Assembly: GCA_001516055.1 (NCBI GenBank)
Contig: LOEZ01000080.1
Coordinates: 1 to 64,000 of the forward strand
Source: Gracilibacter sp. BRH_c7a
Lineage (GTDB): Bacteria > Bacillota > Desulfitobacteriia > Desulfitobacteriales > Syntrophobotulaceae
DNA: 64,000 bases
Direction: 5' to 3'
The stretch's first letter is position 1. The number at the start of each line of letters is the position of its first letter. The position numbers were made by a program, and so were the translations under genes. Shown here piece after piece: positions 52,183-61,644 of this stretch. Below the pieces are notes generated by a model. That model saw nothing but the letters and a program-made list of their open reading frames with translations. It was not told the DNA's origin and made no database searches.

Positions 52183-53085
52183 ATGAGCAGTTTTTTTTTG
52201 AATCATAATTTAAGATTGCGAATAGGCTGGAAGATAACGATTACCTTAATCTCCTTTGTAGTTCTTTCACTCCTATCCAACCTGATCTTTACTGTGGGAT
52301 ATTCAGCTTACTTGTTTTCAACTGAAAAAGTAGGACTGGAATCTCCTGACCTTCTAAGCCAATATTTACAGACCAGGCCTGTAGTTATGGTCTTGATTCT
52401 ATTGCAGGCAGCGAGTATGGTCTTCGTAGTGTTACTGTTTTGGAAGGTGTTTGAAAAGCGCTCTATCAAGGAAATTGGCTTAACCAACCCCCTGTTCTAT
52501 CTTAAAGAGCTTTTCTCTGGACTGGTCATGGGGTTTATCGCCATGACTATCGTTTTCTTAGTGCTCTACCTAACAGGACAGATTACTATAAGTCTCTATA
52601 CCGTTGACCCAAGCATTATCGGTATTCTCCTAACAGACTTTCTCCTTTTTGCCGTTGTTGGTTTCAATGAGGAGCTATTTGCCAGGGGTTACTGTATAAC
52701 TCTTTTACAAGAGAGTAATAAAAGATGGATGATCTTCGTAGTTCCTTCTCTTTTGTTCTCTCTGATGCACATCCTAAACCCAGGACTAACGGTGTTGGCG
52801 TTGCTAAACATTTTTTTGGCTGGTATACTCTTAGCTTATATGTTCATAATAACAAGAAATTTATGGATGCCAATTGGCTATCACATAACTTGGAACTATT
52901 TTCAGGGTAGTATCTTTGGCTTTAGAGTAAGTGGTAGCGAGTTCGGTGGAATCTTCCATGTTGAACAAACCGGCGCAAACATCATAAACGGTGGAGAATT
53001 CGGACCCGAAGGCGGGTTAGTGACAACCGCTGTTTTAGCCTTAGGAATATTATTTTTAATAAGGCGAAATATAAGAAATTATTAA
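52183..53085 (+). CDS. CPBP-family intramembrane metalloprotease (CAAX/Abi type)
   Basis: 300 residues, about eight helices. FNEELFARGYCITLLQE is the EExxxR motif and PSLLFSLMHILNP the FxxxH motif; a third conserved segment is GYHITWNYFQGSIF (HxxxN). CPBP proteases process membrane peptides and in some cases provide immunity to bacteriocins. Ribosome site is weak (no good AGGAGG near the ATG), so the true start may differ slightly. Confidence 0.85.
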   Translation: MSSFFLNHNLRLRIGWKITITLISFVVLSLLSNLIFTVGYSAYLFSTEKVGLESPDLLSQYLQTRPVVMVLILLQAASMVFVVLLFWKVFEKRSIKEIGLTNPLFYLKELFSGLVMGFIAMTIVFLVLYLTGQITISLYTVDPSIIGILLTDFLLFAVVGFNEELFARGYCITLLQESNKRWMIFVVPSLLFSLMHILNPGLTVLALLNIFLAGILLAYMFIITRNLWMPIGYHITWNYFQGSIFGFRVSGSEFGGIFHVEQTGANIINGGEFGPEGGLVTTAVLALGILFLIRRNIRNY

Positions 53086-53119
53086 ACAATTGCATGTATG
53101 TAAAAAAAAATAGGGATTA

Positions 53120-55711
53120 CTATTTCCGAAAAAGCTTAAAGTATACGACTCTAAACAGCACCAAATAACTCAATCCCGAGATAAATAAGCCTTGTGTTAA
53201 TCCCCTTGGCCTGAAATTAAACTCCACCAAATGTTCACCTTCCAAAAGCTCTATTCCCATCAAAGAATCACCGATTATTGATATTGAAGCTTTAGTACCA
53301 TCAACCATTACTGTCCAGCCCGGATCGTAGGGGATCGAAGTGAAAAGTAAACCGTCATTGGTGACCGATATATTTCCTGACATCGAGGTGTCAGTAACTT
53401 CGGTTATATCCATCACTTCTGCTTGTAAAGGGGTGATAGCTTGGCTCAGATTAACTTCGTTTAGGCCGTAGAAAAATTTATCATCCAAGCTAAATTCACC
53501 ATACTGGTAAAGGATTTTAAACTTTAAAACTTCACTTTTCTGGTGGAATCCTAAATCAATAATCCGCTTATTATCAACTGGTAAATAGCCGCCAGTATTC
53601 TTATCATTTAAATAGATTTCTGTAGTTATATCAATGGAATCGAAACTGGCATAGACTTGTTGTGCTTGTGGATTAACAAACGAGAATTCGACCCATCCTT
53701 CCTCGTTCGGATTTATCTTGGTATAGATCTCTTTGCCTTTTTCGGTAGTTAGATAGGTATTACTCAATTTTACATCGTATTTACTGATGGGAACGAAGAA
53801 ATCGAGATAACCTAGGCTATTAAGGTCATTACCTTGAGCCAAGTTGACTAGGTTATTCTGTAACTGAAACGGGTTATTTTCTCTTATATCAAGTTCTTTA
53901 AGCTTTGAACTGACCATGAAACCTAAGGGTAAAGGATAGATGTTCTCATACACTTGGTAATTATCTTCTGACAATATTTTTTGATAGCCAAGACCCTTTT
54001 CCTGATAAGAAATAACATATTTTACTGCTAGAAGAGACTCGGTGATAGGGGTAGAACCGGCAAAATTAACTGACTTATAATTGGCTGTACTAAGGAATCC
54101 TAACTGTCTTAAAAATCTGTGTAGAGAAGTATTAGACATGGAGCTAAAATGAGTTATACCTTTGTAGTCCAAGTTCAATGGATCATTAAATGAGCGTCCA
54201 CCAATTCTATCTAAGCGGTGAAAGCTCTCATCTCTAAGCTTAATCTGAGGAATGATACTTTCCAGTTCAGCAAGTTTTACTCTATATTCCTCTTTAGTTT
54301 TATATTTAAATTCTTCGTCCAATTGTTTCACAAGATACCAGGAATTGAAGGAAGCCTCTAAGAATATCAAGCAGGTGAAGGCTATTAAGATAGCTTTCTT
54401 TTTATATGGATTCAGAGTGGTTTGAACATGCAACAGCAGATAATAGGCCCCTATCAAGCAAAGGCTGATAATGAGCAGTTTATCGGGTAAGTAAGGATAA
54501 TCAAATTTCTGGATGAGTATGATAAGTACAACCCAAACCAAACTGATTTTTAAGACTTTGGGGGTGTCGGAGAATTGCAGGAGATTGAAACTTCTATAGG
54601 AAAGAACAAGTATTAAAAAAGAAAAAACAAAAGAATATCGGTAGGGAAACCAGTTAGGTTTATCAAATCCATGCCATATAAGATCAACATTGTTGAAGTT
54701 GAAACTAAAGATTAGGATGGTGAAGAGAGAAAGATATAGCATTTTTTCCTTAAAAGCTATTTTGTCAGATAAAAAGAAAAAGGGCAGGAAGATTAAAGGC
54801 AGCAAACCACAGAAAATATTGGGCAACCCCTGGGAAGTTAGCGTGTCGTAAGTGCCTAATTGCAGTTTGCTAAGCAAGTCAAAGAGCTTAAAATTAAGGC
54901 TCCAATTAAACAACGAGAATTCCGGTGCTCCCTGACCATAGGCCAAAACGAAATATGTAGGTATCCATAAGAAGGAAGTACAACCAGCAGCAAGAATTGC
55001 AGAAGATAAAAAAAGCCCCAGCTTACGAAGAAACAATCTCTTAGCCTGCCAGGAATGTTCAGCAAAAAACCTAACTGGGAAGTAAAGCAAAGAGAACAAG
55101 CCTACCATATAGGCTATATAGAAATTAGAGAAGAAGGTTATCGCCAAGCTTATAAAGAACAAAAAGAACCTATTCTCTTTAATTATTTTTTCTGTTCCCA
55201 AAATAACCAGTGGTAAGAAAATTACCCCATCCAACCACATAATATTGAAAGAATAGACGATGGAGTAAGACATTACAGCATACAGGACAGAGAATATTAC
55301 TATTGGAAATTTTGTTTCTTTAACTAAATATCTTGCTAGAATCCCGAACATCGCACCAGCGGTTCCAATTTTAAACAAAGTAATCAGTAACATGGCTTCT
55401 GTTAAATTTTGCTTATCGAACAAGAGAATGAGAAAAGAAAACGGACTTGAAAGGTAGTAAGCAAAGATCCCTAAAAAATTAAAACCCATTCCAGCTTCCC
55501 AAGAATAAACCAAACTCTTACCCTGAGTAAGTATATCGTGGTAAGCAGCATAGAAATCTACGTATTGGCCACTCATATCGCAAATTAGAACAGTCTTATC
55601 TCCAACTGGATAGATGCCGTGAAGAGCATAGATAGAACTCATAATTATTATGGGAATAATAAAAGAAGCTAATATATCTGAATTTTTACTTACTCTTTTG
55701 TGCCAAGACAA
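53120..55711 (-). CDS. YfhO-family membrane glycosyltransferase
   Basis: 863 residues with about 13 N-terminal helices and an extracellular domain of some 350 residues ending in one more helix. YfhO (PF09586) proteins are GT-C enzymes; in B. subtilis and Listeria they add sugars to lipoteichoic acid using lipid-linked sugar made by a GtrB/CsbB-type enzyme and flipped by GtrA. Motifs: DMSGQYVDFYAAYHDILTQG in the first periplasmic loop, DGVIFLPLVILG. Last of a three-gene operon, stop 9 bases after the gtrA start region. Confidence 0.85.
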   Translation of the reverse strand: MSWHKRVSKNSDILASFIIPIIIMSSIYALHGIYPVGDKTVLICDMSGQYVDFYAAYHDILTQGKSLVYSWEAGMGFNFLGIFAYYLSSPFSFLILLFDKQNLTEAMLLITLFKIGTAGAMFGILARYLVKETKFPIVIFSVLYAVMSYSIVYSFNIMWLDGVIFLPLVILGTEKIIKENRFFLFFISLAITFFSNFYIAYMVGLFSLLYFPVRFFAEHSWQAKRLFLRKLGLFLSSAILAAGCTSFLWIPTYFVLAYGQGAPEFSLFNWSLNFKLFDLLSKLQLGTYDTLTSQGLPNIFCGLLPLIFLPFFFLSDKIAFKEKMLYLSLFTILIFSFNFNNVDLIWHGFDKPNWFPYRYSFVFSFLILVLSYRSFNLLQFSDTPKVLKISLVWVVLIILIQKFDYPYLPDKLLIISLCLIGAYYLLLHVQTTLNPYKKKAILIAFTCLIFLEASFNSWYLVKQLDEEFKYKTKEEYRVKLAELESIIPQIKLRDESFHRLDRIGGRSFNDPLNLDYKGITHFSSMSNTSLHRFLRQLGFLSTANYKSVNFAGSTPITESLLAVKYVISYQEKGLGYQKILSEDNYQVYENIYPLPLGFMVSSKLKELDIRENNPFQLQNNLVNLAQGNDLNSLGYLDFFVPISKYDVKLSNTYLTTEKGKEIYTKINPNEEGWVEFSFVNPQAQQVYASFDSIDITTEIYLNDKNTGGYLPVDNKRIIDLGFHQKSEVLKFKILYQYGEFSLDDKFFYGLNEVNLSQAITPLQAEVMDITEVTDTSMSGNISVTNDGLLFTSIPYDPGWTVMVDGTKASISIIGDSLMGIELLEGEHLVEFNFRPRGLTQGLFISGLSYLVLFRVVYFKLFRK

Positions 55712-55719
55712 TCAAATGC

Positions 55720-56121
55720 TCACTCCTTGATAACTTGTCTGAATACGAAATATTTACTAATGATATAATTGAAAACAACGACCACAAAGTTAGCAAATAT
55801 CTTTGCTACAAAGTCATTAATATACAACAGCTCAATAAGAGTAATCATGGTCAGAATATCCAGACCATAGGATGCTACCCTAGACAGTATAAAAGCCCCA
55901 AGTTCTTTTACCAGGGGAAGAAAATGTTTGCTCATACTATGGAAAACAAACAACTTATTCGTAATGAAAGCAAAAAGGACGGACACTAGCCAAGCTATGG
56001 TGGTAGCAGTCTTGTAATCAATTCCCAGTATATTTGTAAGCAGAACATAGCTCAAGATGTTGATAAGCGTTGTCAGAATACCAAAAAAAATATAACTAGT
56101 TAATTCACGCTTAGATGTCAT
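55720..56121 (-). CDS. GtrA-family membrane protein
   Basis: 133 residues with four helices. FFGILTTLINILSYVLLTN near the N-terminus and FVVVVFNYIISKYFVFR at the end are typical of GtrA/GtcA (PF04138), which is thought to flip undecaprenyl-phosphate-linked sugars. Lies between the dolichol-phosphate-mannose-synthase-like gene and yfhO, so this trio is a complete set for one surface glycosylation. Confidence 0.92.
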   Translation of the reverse strand: MTSKRELTSYIFFGILTTLINILSYVLLTNILGIDYKTATTIAWLVSVLFAFITNKLFVFHSMSKHFLPLVKELGAFILSRVASYGLDILTMITLIELLYINDFVAKIFANFVVVVFNYIISKYFVFRQVIKE

Positions 56122-56153
56122 AATCTTACTCTCAATTCTTTGGTTAAATCACT

Positions 56154-57086
56154 TTACTTTTTTCCGTTATATTCATCAACAAAATAAAGCGGACGTCTCT
56201 TGGTTTCGTTGAAAATCCTGCCGATGTATTCTCCAATTATCCCCAAAGATAATAACTGGATTCCACCTAGAAATAGAATTGCAACCATCAGGGATGGATA
56301 TCCTTGGACAGATTCCCCATATATTAAAGTTTTTATAATCACTATAGTCATATAGAAAAAAGCGAAGATAGATATTATTCCACCCAAGAAACTGGAAAGA
56401 CGTAAGGGAGCAGTGGTAAAAGAAGTAATACCTTCGATTGCCAAATCAAATAACTTAAAATAATTCCATTTTGATTCTCCTGCTACCCGGGGGTCTCGAT
56501 CAAAGAGTATCTCTTTTTTATTGAAGCCTATCCAACTGAACATTCCTTTGGTATATCTCTGAGTTTCCCGTAACTGTTTTAACGCTTCCACACACCGCCT
56601 ATCAAGTAAACGAAAATCTCCTGTATTTTCCTGGATGGGAATCTTCGTAACCTTTTTCAATACTTTATAGAACATGGCGGCAGTGTATTTTTTTAATCTC
56701 GTCTCGCCCAACCTGCACTTTCTTTTTGCAAACACATCATCATAGCCTGATTCCCAATACTTGACCATCTCGGGTATAAGTTCCGGTGGATCCTGTAAAT
56801 CGGCGTCGATTAGGATGACTGCATCCCCTAAAGCATGGTCCAATCCTGCTATCATAGCTGTTTCTTTGCCATAATTTCTGGAGAGCCCAATATAAGAGAT
56901 TCGTTTATCTTTTTGCCACAGCTCTTTAATCAAATCTAAGGTATTATCTTTACTACCATCATTTACGAATAGAATCTCCCAGTGATAATCAGGTAAGTCT
57001 AATAACACTTTATCTAATCGCTGATATAACTTTATAATCACTTCATCTTCATTGTAGGCAGGAATCAGTATAGTAATTGTCCTCAT
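56154..57086 (-). CDS. GtrB/DPM1-like glycosyltransferase 2
   Basis: 310 residues. ILIPAYNEDEVIIKLYQRLD at the N-terminus and VILIDADLQDPPELIPEMVK (the DXD and QDPP motifs) are GT2 polyprenyl-phosphate glycosyltransferase hallmarks. Two C-terminal helices (IISIFAFFYMTIVIIKTLIY and LFLGGIQLLSLGIIGEYIG) fix it to the membrane. Makes undecaprenyl-phosphate-sugar, flipped by GtrA. First of the operon, on the minus strand. Confidence 0.94.
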   Translation of the reverse strand: MRTITILIPAYNEDEVIIKLYQRLDKVLLDLPDYHWEILFVNDGSKDNTLDLIKELWQKDKRISYIGLSRNYGKETAMIAGLDHALGDAVILIDADLQDPPELIPEMVKYWESGYDDVFAKRKCRLGETRLKKYTAAMFYKVLKKVTKIPIQENTGDFRLLDRRCVEALKQLRETQRYTKGMFSWIGFNKKEILFDRDPRVAGESKWNYFKLFDLAIEGITSFTTAPLRLSSFLGGIISIFAFFYMTIVIIKTLIYGESVQGYPSLMVAILFLGGIQLLSLGIIGEYIGRIFNETKRRPLYFVDEYNGKK

Positions 57087-57228
57087 AATATTTTTCCTAT
57101 CATCTGTGGCTTAATCATATAACCTATTCTCGACAGATAGAACAATTGTTTATACATAATAATTGGAAAATAGTGTGCATTCAGATATACTGTAAAGGTG
57201 CTTTCAGGAGAAAAAGGAGGCAAATTGC

Positions 57229-57840
57229 TTGAGCAAGTTGACTGGATATATTTATGACATAATTATGGGCCCGTTTGAAAGAAAGAAGCTCCACCGAATT
57301 AGGTATAACCTTCTTAGTAAAGCTGCTGGTAAAGTGTTGGAAATTGGCTCCGGCACAGGAGTTAACTTCCCATATTATAAAGAGGTAACAGTTACCGCCC
57401 TAGAACCAGATGAATCTATGAGAGAAAGATCTTTGGCAAAATCAAAACAGAGCAGAGCATCTATTGAAGTGAGGAACGGTGATGCTCAAGAACTGGAGTT
57501 TGAAGATAATACTTTCGACACCGTGGTAGGTACCTTAGTTCTTTGTACTATACCTAATCCACGACAAGCTCTAAAAGAGATACGGAGAGTATGTAAACCA
57601 AATGGTTTAATCTTGTTATTTGAACATGTTCGTCTGGAGAAGGGAATAACAGCTAAGGCACAAGACATACTCAATCCTATCTGGAGAAAGATAAGTGGAG
57701 GATGTAATCTCAATAGAGAGACCATCAGTTTATTAAGGGAGGAAGGATTAGTTCTAACAGAAGTAAATGAGTATTTGAAGGGTATTTTTCTAAGTATTGA
57801 AGCGGTAAACCAAAAAGACGAAAAAATAATTAGCGTATGA
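57229..57840 (+). CDS. SAM-dependent methyltransferase (UbiE/class I)
   Basis: 203 residues. Rossmann motif I VLEIGSGTGVNFPYYKE near residue 36; LEPDESMRERSLAKSK near 60 supplies the acidic residue binding ribose; NGDAQELEFEDNTFDTVVGT the third motif. Similar to phospholipid- or quinone-directed methyltransferases. TTG start at 57229 after AAGGAGG (8 bases). Substrate unknown. Confidence 0.88.
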   Translation: MSKLTGYIYDIIMGPFERKKLHRIRYNLLSKAAGKVLEIGSGTGVNFPYYKEVTVTALEPDESMRERSLAKSKQSRASIEVRNGDAQELEFEDNTFDTVVGTLVLCTIPNPRQALKEIRRVCKPNGLILLFEHVRLEKGITAKAQDILNPIWRKISGGCNLNRETISLLREEGLVLTEVNEYLKGIFLSIEAVNQKDEKIISV

Positions 57841-57916
57841 TAGAATAATCTTAAGAATCTGTAACAAAGAATTTAACTTTGAGTAAGTAGAAATTTAGTG
57901 AAGGAGTGGAATCATA

Positions 57917-58249
57917 ATGGATTATGTGTTACTGGTAACAAATAAAGAGTTCGGCAAAGGGGACGAAATTCTTGGGCAAAAGCTAATGGATTCCTATTTC
58001 TATTGTTTAAGTGAAGGGGATAATTTACCTTCCCATATTCTTTTTCTTAATCAGGGGATCAAACTGCTCACAGAAGATACACCCATTATATCGATATTTC
58101 AGAGTCTAGCTGATAAAGGTGTTAGTTTGTATGCCTGTGGGACATGTTTGGACTACTATAAACTTAAACTCAAAGTAGGAGAGATTGGCAATATGTATCT
58201 TACTCAGGATATTATAGCTAAAGCACCCAAGGTCATTACAATAGGATAA
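57917..58249 (+). CDS. DsrE-family protein, YedF C-terminal-type
   Basis: 110 residues. KEFGKGDEILGQKLMDSYFY and SLYACGTCLDYYKLKLKVGE (with CGTC) are the conserved regions of the second domain of YedF (selenium metabolism-linked sulfurtransferase-like protein). YedF usually has an N-terminal TusA domain; here only the DsrE part is found, so it is a stand-alone form. Two cysteines could carry sulfur or selenium. AAGGAGTGGAATCATA precedes the ATG. Confidence 0.8.
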   Translation: MDYVLLVTNKEFGKGDEILGQKLMDSYFYCLSEGDNLPSHILFLNQGIKLLTEDTPIISIFQSLADKGVSLYACGTCLDYYKLKLKVGEIGNMYLTQDIIAKAPKVITIG

Positions 58250-58276
58250 GTATGAGTAACGATAATAGCATAAAAA

Positions 58277-58327
58277 AGAACCTATAGACCAAACACCTTG
58301 AATAAGAGTGTCGATTCTATAGGTTCT
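58277..58327 (-). terminator. Hairpin terminator at the end of the NlpC/P60 gene
   Basis: AGAACCTATAGA and TCTATAGGTTCT form a 12-bp stem around a long loop; A6 upstream on the plus strand gives a T6 run on the minus strand. Also faces the yedF-like gene stop. Confidence 0.7.
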
Positions 58328-58387
58328 AAATTAATGCTACTTTATTAAGCAGTTCTCGATATTTCTTTATTCATGTCGGTTAATGAA

Positions 58388-59119
58388 TTACAGTACTCTC
58401 TTAGCTCCCGAATAAGAGGATGTCCAATAGGAACTAAAAGAACTGATAACAACACCTTTAGAGGAAGAAGCGTGGATGAATTGTCCATCTCCAATGTAGA
58501 TACCTAAATGATTAACTACGGTATCACCATTAAGAGTGAAGAAGACGAGGTCACCCGGCTGGAGGTTGTTAAAATCAACTTTACTTCCTATATTGTATTG
58601 ATCACGTGAAACTCGAGGTAGAGTTACTCCATTCTTGGCAAATACATATTGAACAAAACCGGAGCAGTCAAACCCTGAAGGACTGGTACCTCCCCAAACA
58701 TACTTAACGCCGATATATTGTTTTGCTGTATTGATGATTGCAGTAGATTTGTTATTTGATGAAGGCTCGACGGGTACAGGTGCGGGTGTAGGTGTAGGTG
58801 TGGGCACAGGTGTGGGTGTGGGTGTACTCGGAGCAGAAGTTGTTGCCGGTACTGAGTCCGGAGTAGTTGTTTGTCTGCGTGATAGGCTTGCAGACTGTGG
58901 GTTTTGATTTAATGCTATGATAGGCTCGGAGTCAACTTCCTGTATCTGAACACTCTTAGCGTCAGAAGCTGACTCATCTATGAGATCTTCAGTTACTTGA
59001 TCCTTTAGAGGGTCTAAAGTTTCAGCTACTTGAGCTAATACTGCCAAATTGGGCACTTCATTATTAGCCTTAACAGGTTCAACTGTATTGACCCCTACCA
59101 TTATGGTTAGTACAATCAT
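58388..59119 (-). CDS. NlpC/P60-family peptidoglycan endopeptidase (start codon uncertain)
   Basis: 243 residues from the first in-frame ATG at 59117-59119. The C-terminal 120 residues are the catalytic domain: GFDCSGFVQYVFAKNG (nucleophile Cys), VVNHLGIYIGDGQFIHA (His). A Pro/Thr-rich linker (TPTPTPVPTPTPTPAPVPVE) precedes it. Codons upstream of this ATG, back to 59155 (reading NKSIYYVLCT before the ATG), complete a normal signal peptide, yet there is no start codon in that place; a TTT stands where TTG would fit, after AAAGGATGA. See findings. Confidence 0.85.
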   Translation of the reverse strand: MIVLTIMVGVNTVEPVKANNEVPNLAVLAQVAETLDPLKDQVTEDLIDESASDAKSVQIQEVDSEPIIALNQNPQSASLSRRQTTTPDSVPATTSAPSTPTPTPVPTPTPTPAPVPVEPSSNNKSTAIINTAKQYIGVKYVWGGTSPSGFDCSGFVQYVFAKNGVTLPRVSRDQYNIGSKVDFNNLQPGDLVFFTLNGDTVVNHLGIYIGDGQFIHASSSKGVVISSFSSYWTSSYSGAKRVL

Positions 59120-59160
59120 AATGGTGCAAAGGACGTAATATATTGACTTATTAAAAGCGG

Positions 59161-59482
59161 CTCATCCTTTCTAAATCCAATACTACTGCAATCATGTTAA
59201 ACAGCAAATGTGAGATGACTTTAATAGTATAGGTCATATATCCCACAATTTCCTTGAATAAATGTTGGACATGCAGTTAGTAATATCCATATAATTACCA
59301 AGTTTTAATATAAAGCTTAGTGATTATATAATAAAAATAGGATTAGAATTATTATGCCCAAAAATTCACTTTTTAGACTATTTTTCCTACAAAAGTCAGA
59401 TAATACTAACCAAATGGATAAACTAACAAAAATAGATTAATTGTTTTGAACCTATATAGAGAGAAATCGGGGGTAATATTTT
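59161..59482. other. 322-base intergenic region
   Basis: Divergent upstream region of the NlpC/P60 and alpha/beta-hydrolase genes. A/T rich, no gene or recognised riboswitch; no clear consensus promoter, though TATA-rich stretches are present on both strands. Confidence 0.5.
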
Positions 59483-60367
59483 TTGAATATTAATAGCAGA
59501 ATTGATTTGCTATCTATAAGTAGTGATGCTTTTTTCATGAAGAAAGCACTTTACTTTAGAGATGGTATAGAAAGCAGTAATCTTAAAGAACATCTTGATA
59601 ATACGGTTATCGATTTCCCCAAGGGAACCGACAAAAGATTCTCAGAAATGCGGGCGAAAACTTTGGTGGGAGAAGTAATCCCTGCTTTCCGTATAGCCCA
59701 ATGGAAAGCAGATAAATATCCTACTATCATTTATCACCATGGGGCTTTGGAGGAAGCTTATGACCACAGCTTCCAAAGAATATTCCCTACCCAGATGATC
59801 AAAATCCCAGTCAACTTTATAGTGGTGAGATCTCCTTTTTATGCCAATCCAAGAGATTTTAAGAGTGGTATTAGAAGTCTGGACAACTTTACTGCTTTGC
59901 TTGCCACATCCACGAAATTAATAGAGCATTTAGTTTTAATGGCCAGAGAAATCGGTAGCGAATTCGTAACAGTTGCCGGTTTGGATATGGGAGGATTCAT
60001 CTCGAATATTCATCATACTTATTTTAACAGTGCTGATTATTATAAACCCTGCTTGGCTGGTACTTCAATCGATGAGACCTTTTTGAATACTGTCTATTCC
60101 AAGCTGATGTCTCCCTTGGCTCTAAACAATAAGGATATGATAAGGAAAGCGCTTAATTTAGAAAAGGATTTTTCTCAGGTGGACAATAGTAAGGTTCACC
60201 CCTTGCTGGCCAAATATGATCGGGTTGTAGAATTGAATAGGCAGAAGAAATACTATAGGGATGAAAATATTACGATTATAGATAAAGGACATATCACGGG
60301 AACAATGAGTTTAAGATCACTACGTCAACATATTTTGAAATTCGTATATGATTACGGGAAAGAGTAA
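59483..60367 (+). CDS. Alpha/beta-hydrolase-fold protein with Asp at the nucleophile position
   Basis: 294 residues. YPTIIYHHGALEEAYDHSFQ looks like the oxyanion loop and FVTVAGLDMGGFIS the nucleophile elbow; the usual Gly-x-Ser-x-Gly reads Gly-Leu-Asp-Met-Gly, as in dehalogenase/epoxide-hydrolase types or a noncatalytic relative. KGHITGTMSLRSLRQH near the end may supply the His. No signal peptide. TTG start at 59483 after GGGGGTAATATTTT. Followed directly by DUF1294 and amj, so perhaps part of an envelope operon. Confidence 0.65.
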   Translation: MNINSRIDLLSISSDAFFMKKALYFRDGIESSNLKEHLDNTVIDFPKGTDKRFSEMRAKTLVGEVIPAFRIAQWKADKYPTIIYHHGALEEAYDHSFQRIFPTQMIKIPVNFIVVRSPFYANPRDFKSGIRSLDNFTALLATSTKLIEHLVLMAREIGSEFVTVAGLDMGGFISNIHHTYFNSADYYKPCLAGTSIDETFLNTVYSKLMSPLALNNKDMIRKALNLEKDFSQVDNSKVHPLLAKYDRVVELNRQKKYYRDENITIIDKGHITGTMSLRSLRQHILKFVYDYGKE

Positions 60368-60371
60368 AAAC

Positions 60372-60656
60372 ATGATTGATTTTTATTCCTTTTTGGCAGC
60401 TTATCTTGCTATTATCAATATTCTAAGTTTCCTAATGTTCGGTTATGATAAGTTCAAAGCCAAGAGAGATGGATGGCGAATTCCTGAGAGGCGCTTCTTG
60501 GTTTTAGGTTTATTAGGAGGGGCTATAGGGCTCTATCTTGGTATGAGGATTTTCAGACATAAAACTCGGCATAGGTTATTTGTTTTCGGCATACCTTTGC
60601 TAATGACCTTGAACTTGATTATCATCTATTATTTAATTCGCGATTTATTAACATAA
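60372..60656 (+). CDS. DUF1294 membrane protein
   Basis: 94 residues, three helices. FGYDKFKAKRDGWRIPERRF and LGLLGGAIGLYLGMRIFRHK are the DUF1294 signature (DKxxAxxxxWRxPExxL...GGxxGxxxGMxxFRHKT). ATG at 60372 is 4 bases after the preceding stop, so co-translated with the hydrolase gene. Function unknown. Confidence 0.9.
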   Translation: MIDFYSFLAAYLAIINILSFLMFGYDKFKAKRDGWRIPERRFLVLGLLGGAIGLYLGMRIFRHKTRHRLFVFGIPLLMTLNLIIIYYLIRDLLT

Positions 60657-60735
60657 TATATGTCTTTGGAGAGTATTTTTAGTAACTATCCTAGTCACTA
60701 ATATGGGTTCACTTTTATTGAGAGGAGAAGATATA

Positions 60736-61527
60736 TTGCAGGATACCCTTCTCTACTTATTTATCCTAACCTTATTAATCCATTTAATTGATACCTTGGC
60801 TTATTCTGTAAGACTAAATTCTGTAAAGAGTGGGCAAGTTGCACTATCCTTTTCTCTTTTTAACCTTTTCGTTCTAGTTTCTAGGACAGCCAACACTTTT
60901 CAAGCCCCATTAATCGGAAGTATCATCGGACTCAGTATAGCTCAGGGGCTGGATCCCATTCTTGATTTGCGCAAGATCATCTTTGCCTCTACTCTAGGAA
61001 CCATAATCGGGATATTACTCATCCCAACATTTTTAAGAATTTTTGAATCAGCTGTACGCAAGCTGGAGGTAACCGGATCTGTACCCTCTTTAGTAATAGA
61101 GGCTTTAAATATCAGTAATATCAAGCGTATGGTCAGGAGGGCAGCACGCCCTTCCAAAAGTATGTTGGAGCGATTGAGATACAGAGAAATCCCTAAAAGG
61201 TTACTTGTGTTACATGCCTTGGTCACCGGAATATATACCATAGGGGTTCTTGCTGCTAACTATTCAGCTCTTTTAGTGAGCGATGAACATCGGCTGGCGG
61301 CAGCAGCCTCCTCTGGGATGATTAACGGCATAGCGACAATACTTCTTACCTTATTCATTGACCCCAAGTCTGCCATAATTACAGACCAAGCCTTAAGGGG
61401 TAAACGACCTTATACCGATGTCAAAGCTTTAGTGGTCCTGCTCATATCCACCAAGATAATTGGAACCCTTTTAGGACAATTACTCTTCTTACCAGCTGCC
61501 AACCTGATTGCCAGTTTCTATCAATAA
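60736..61527 (+). CDS. amj: Lipid II flippase, Amj type
   Basis: 263 residues with about six helices. LTLLIHLIDTLAYSVRLNSV and LSFSLFNLFVLVSRTANTFQ are typical of the Amj (formerly DUF2837/YdaH) family, which can replace MurJ in B. subtilis. I prefer TTG at 60736, which has GAGGAG 8 bases upstream; ATG at 60703 has no ribosome site. Moves lipid II across the membrane for peptidoglycan synthesis. Follows DUF1294 in the same direction. Confidence 0.9.
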   Translation: MQDTLLYLFILTLLIHLIDTLAYSVRLNSVKSGQVALSFSLFNLFVLVSRTANTFQAPLIGSIIGLSIAQGLDPILDLRKIIFASTLGTIIGILLIPTFLRIFESAVRKLEVTGSVPSLVIEALNISNIKRMVRRAARPSKSMLERLRYREIPKRLLVLHALVTGIYTIGVLAANYSALLVSDEHRLAAAASSGMINGIATILLTLFIDPKSAIITDQALRGKRPYTDVKALVVLLISTKIIGTLLGQLLFLPAANLIASFYQ

Positions 61528-61620
61528 AGGTAAACTATGTGCTAAATCAGTGGCTAACAACAATATCTATACTTCCAATTAAAAACATTTATCGTACCAT
61601 AGATATACTAGTTACAGCTT

Positions 61621-61644
61621 GACGTAGGGGAATTCCCCTACGTC
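61621..61644. terminator. Perfect 24-base palindrome, likely terminator
   Basis: GACGTAGGGG-AATT-CCCCTACGTC, a perfect palindrome that folds to a GC-rich hairpin, about 95 bases after amj, with TATTTATATT after it. Confidence 0.75.
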
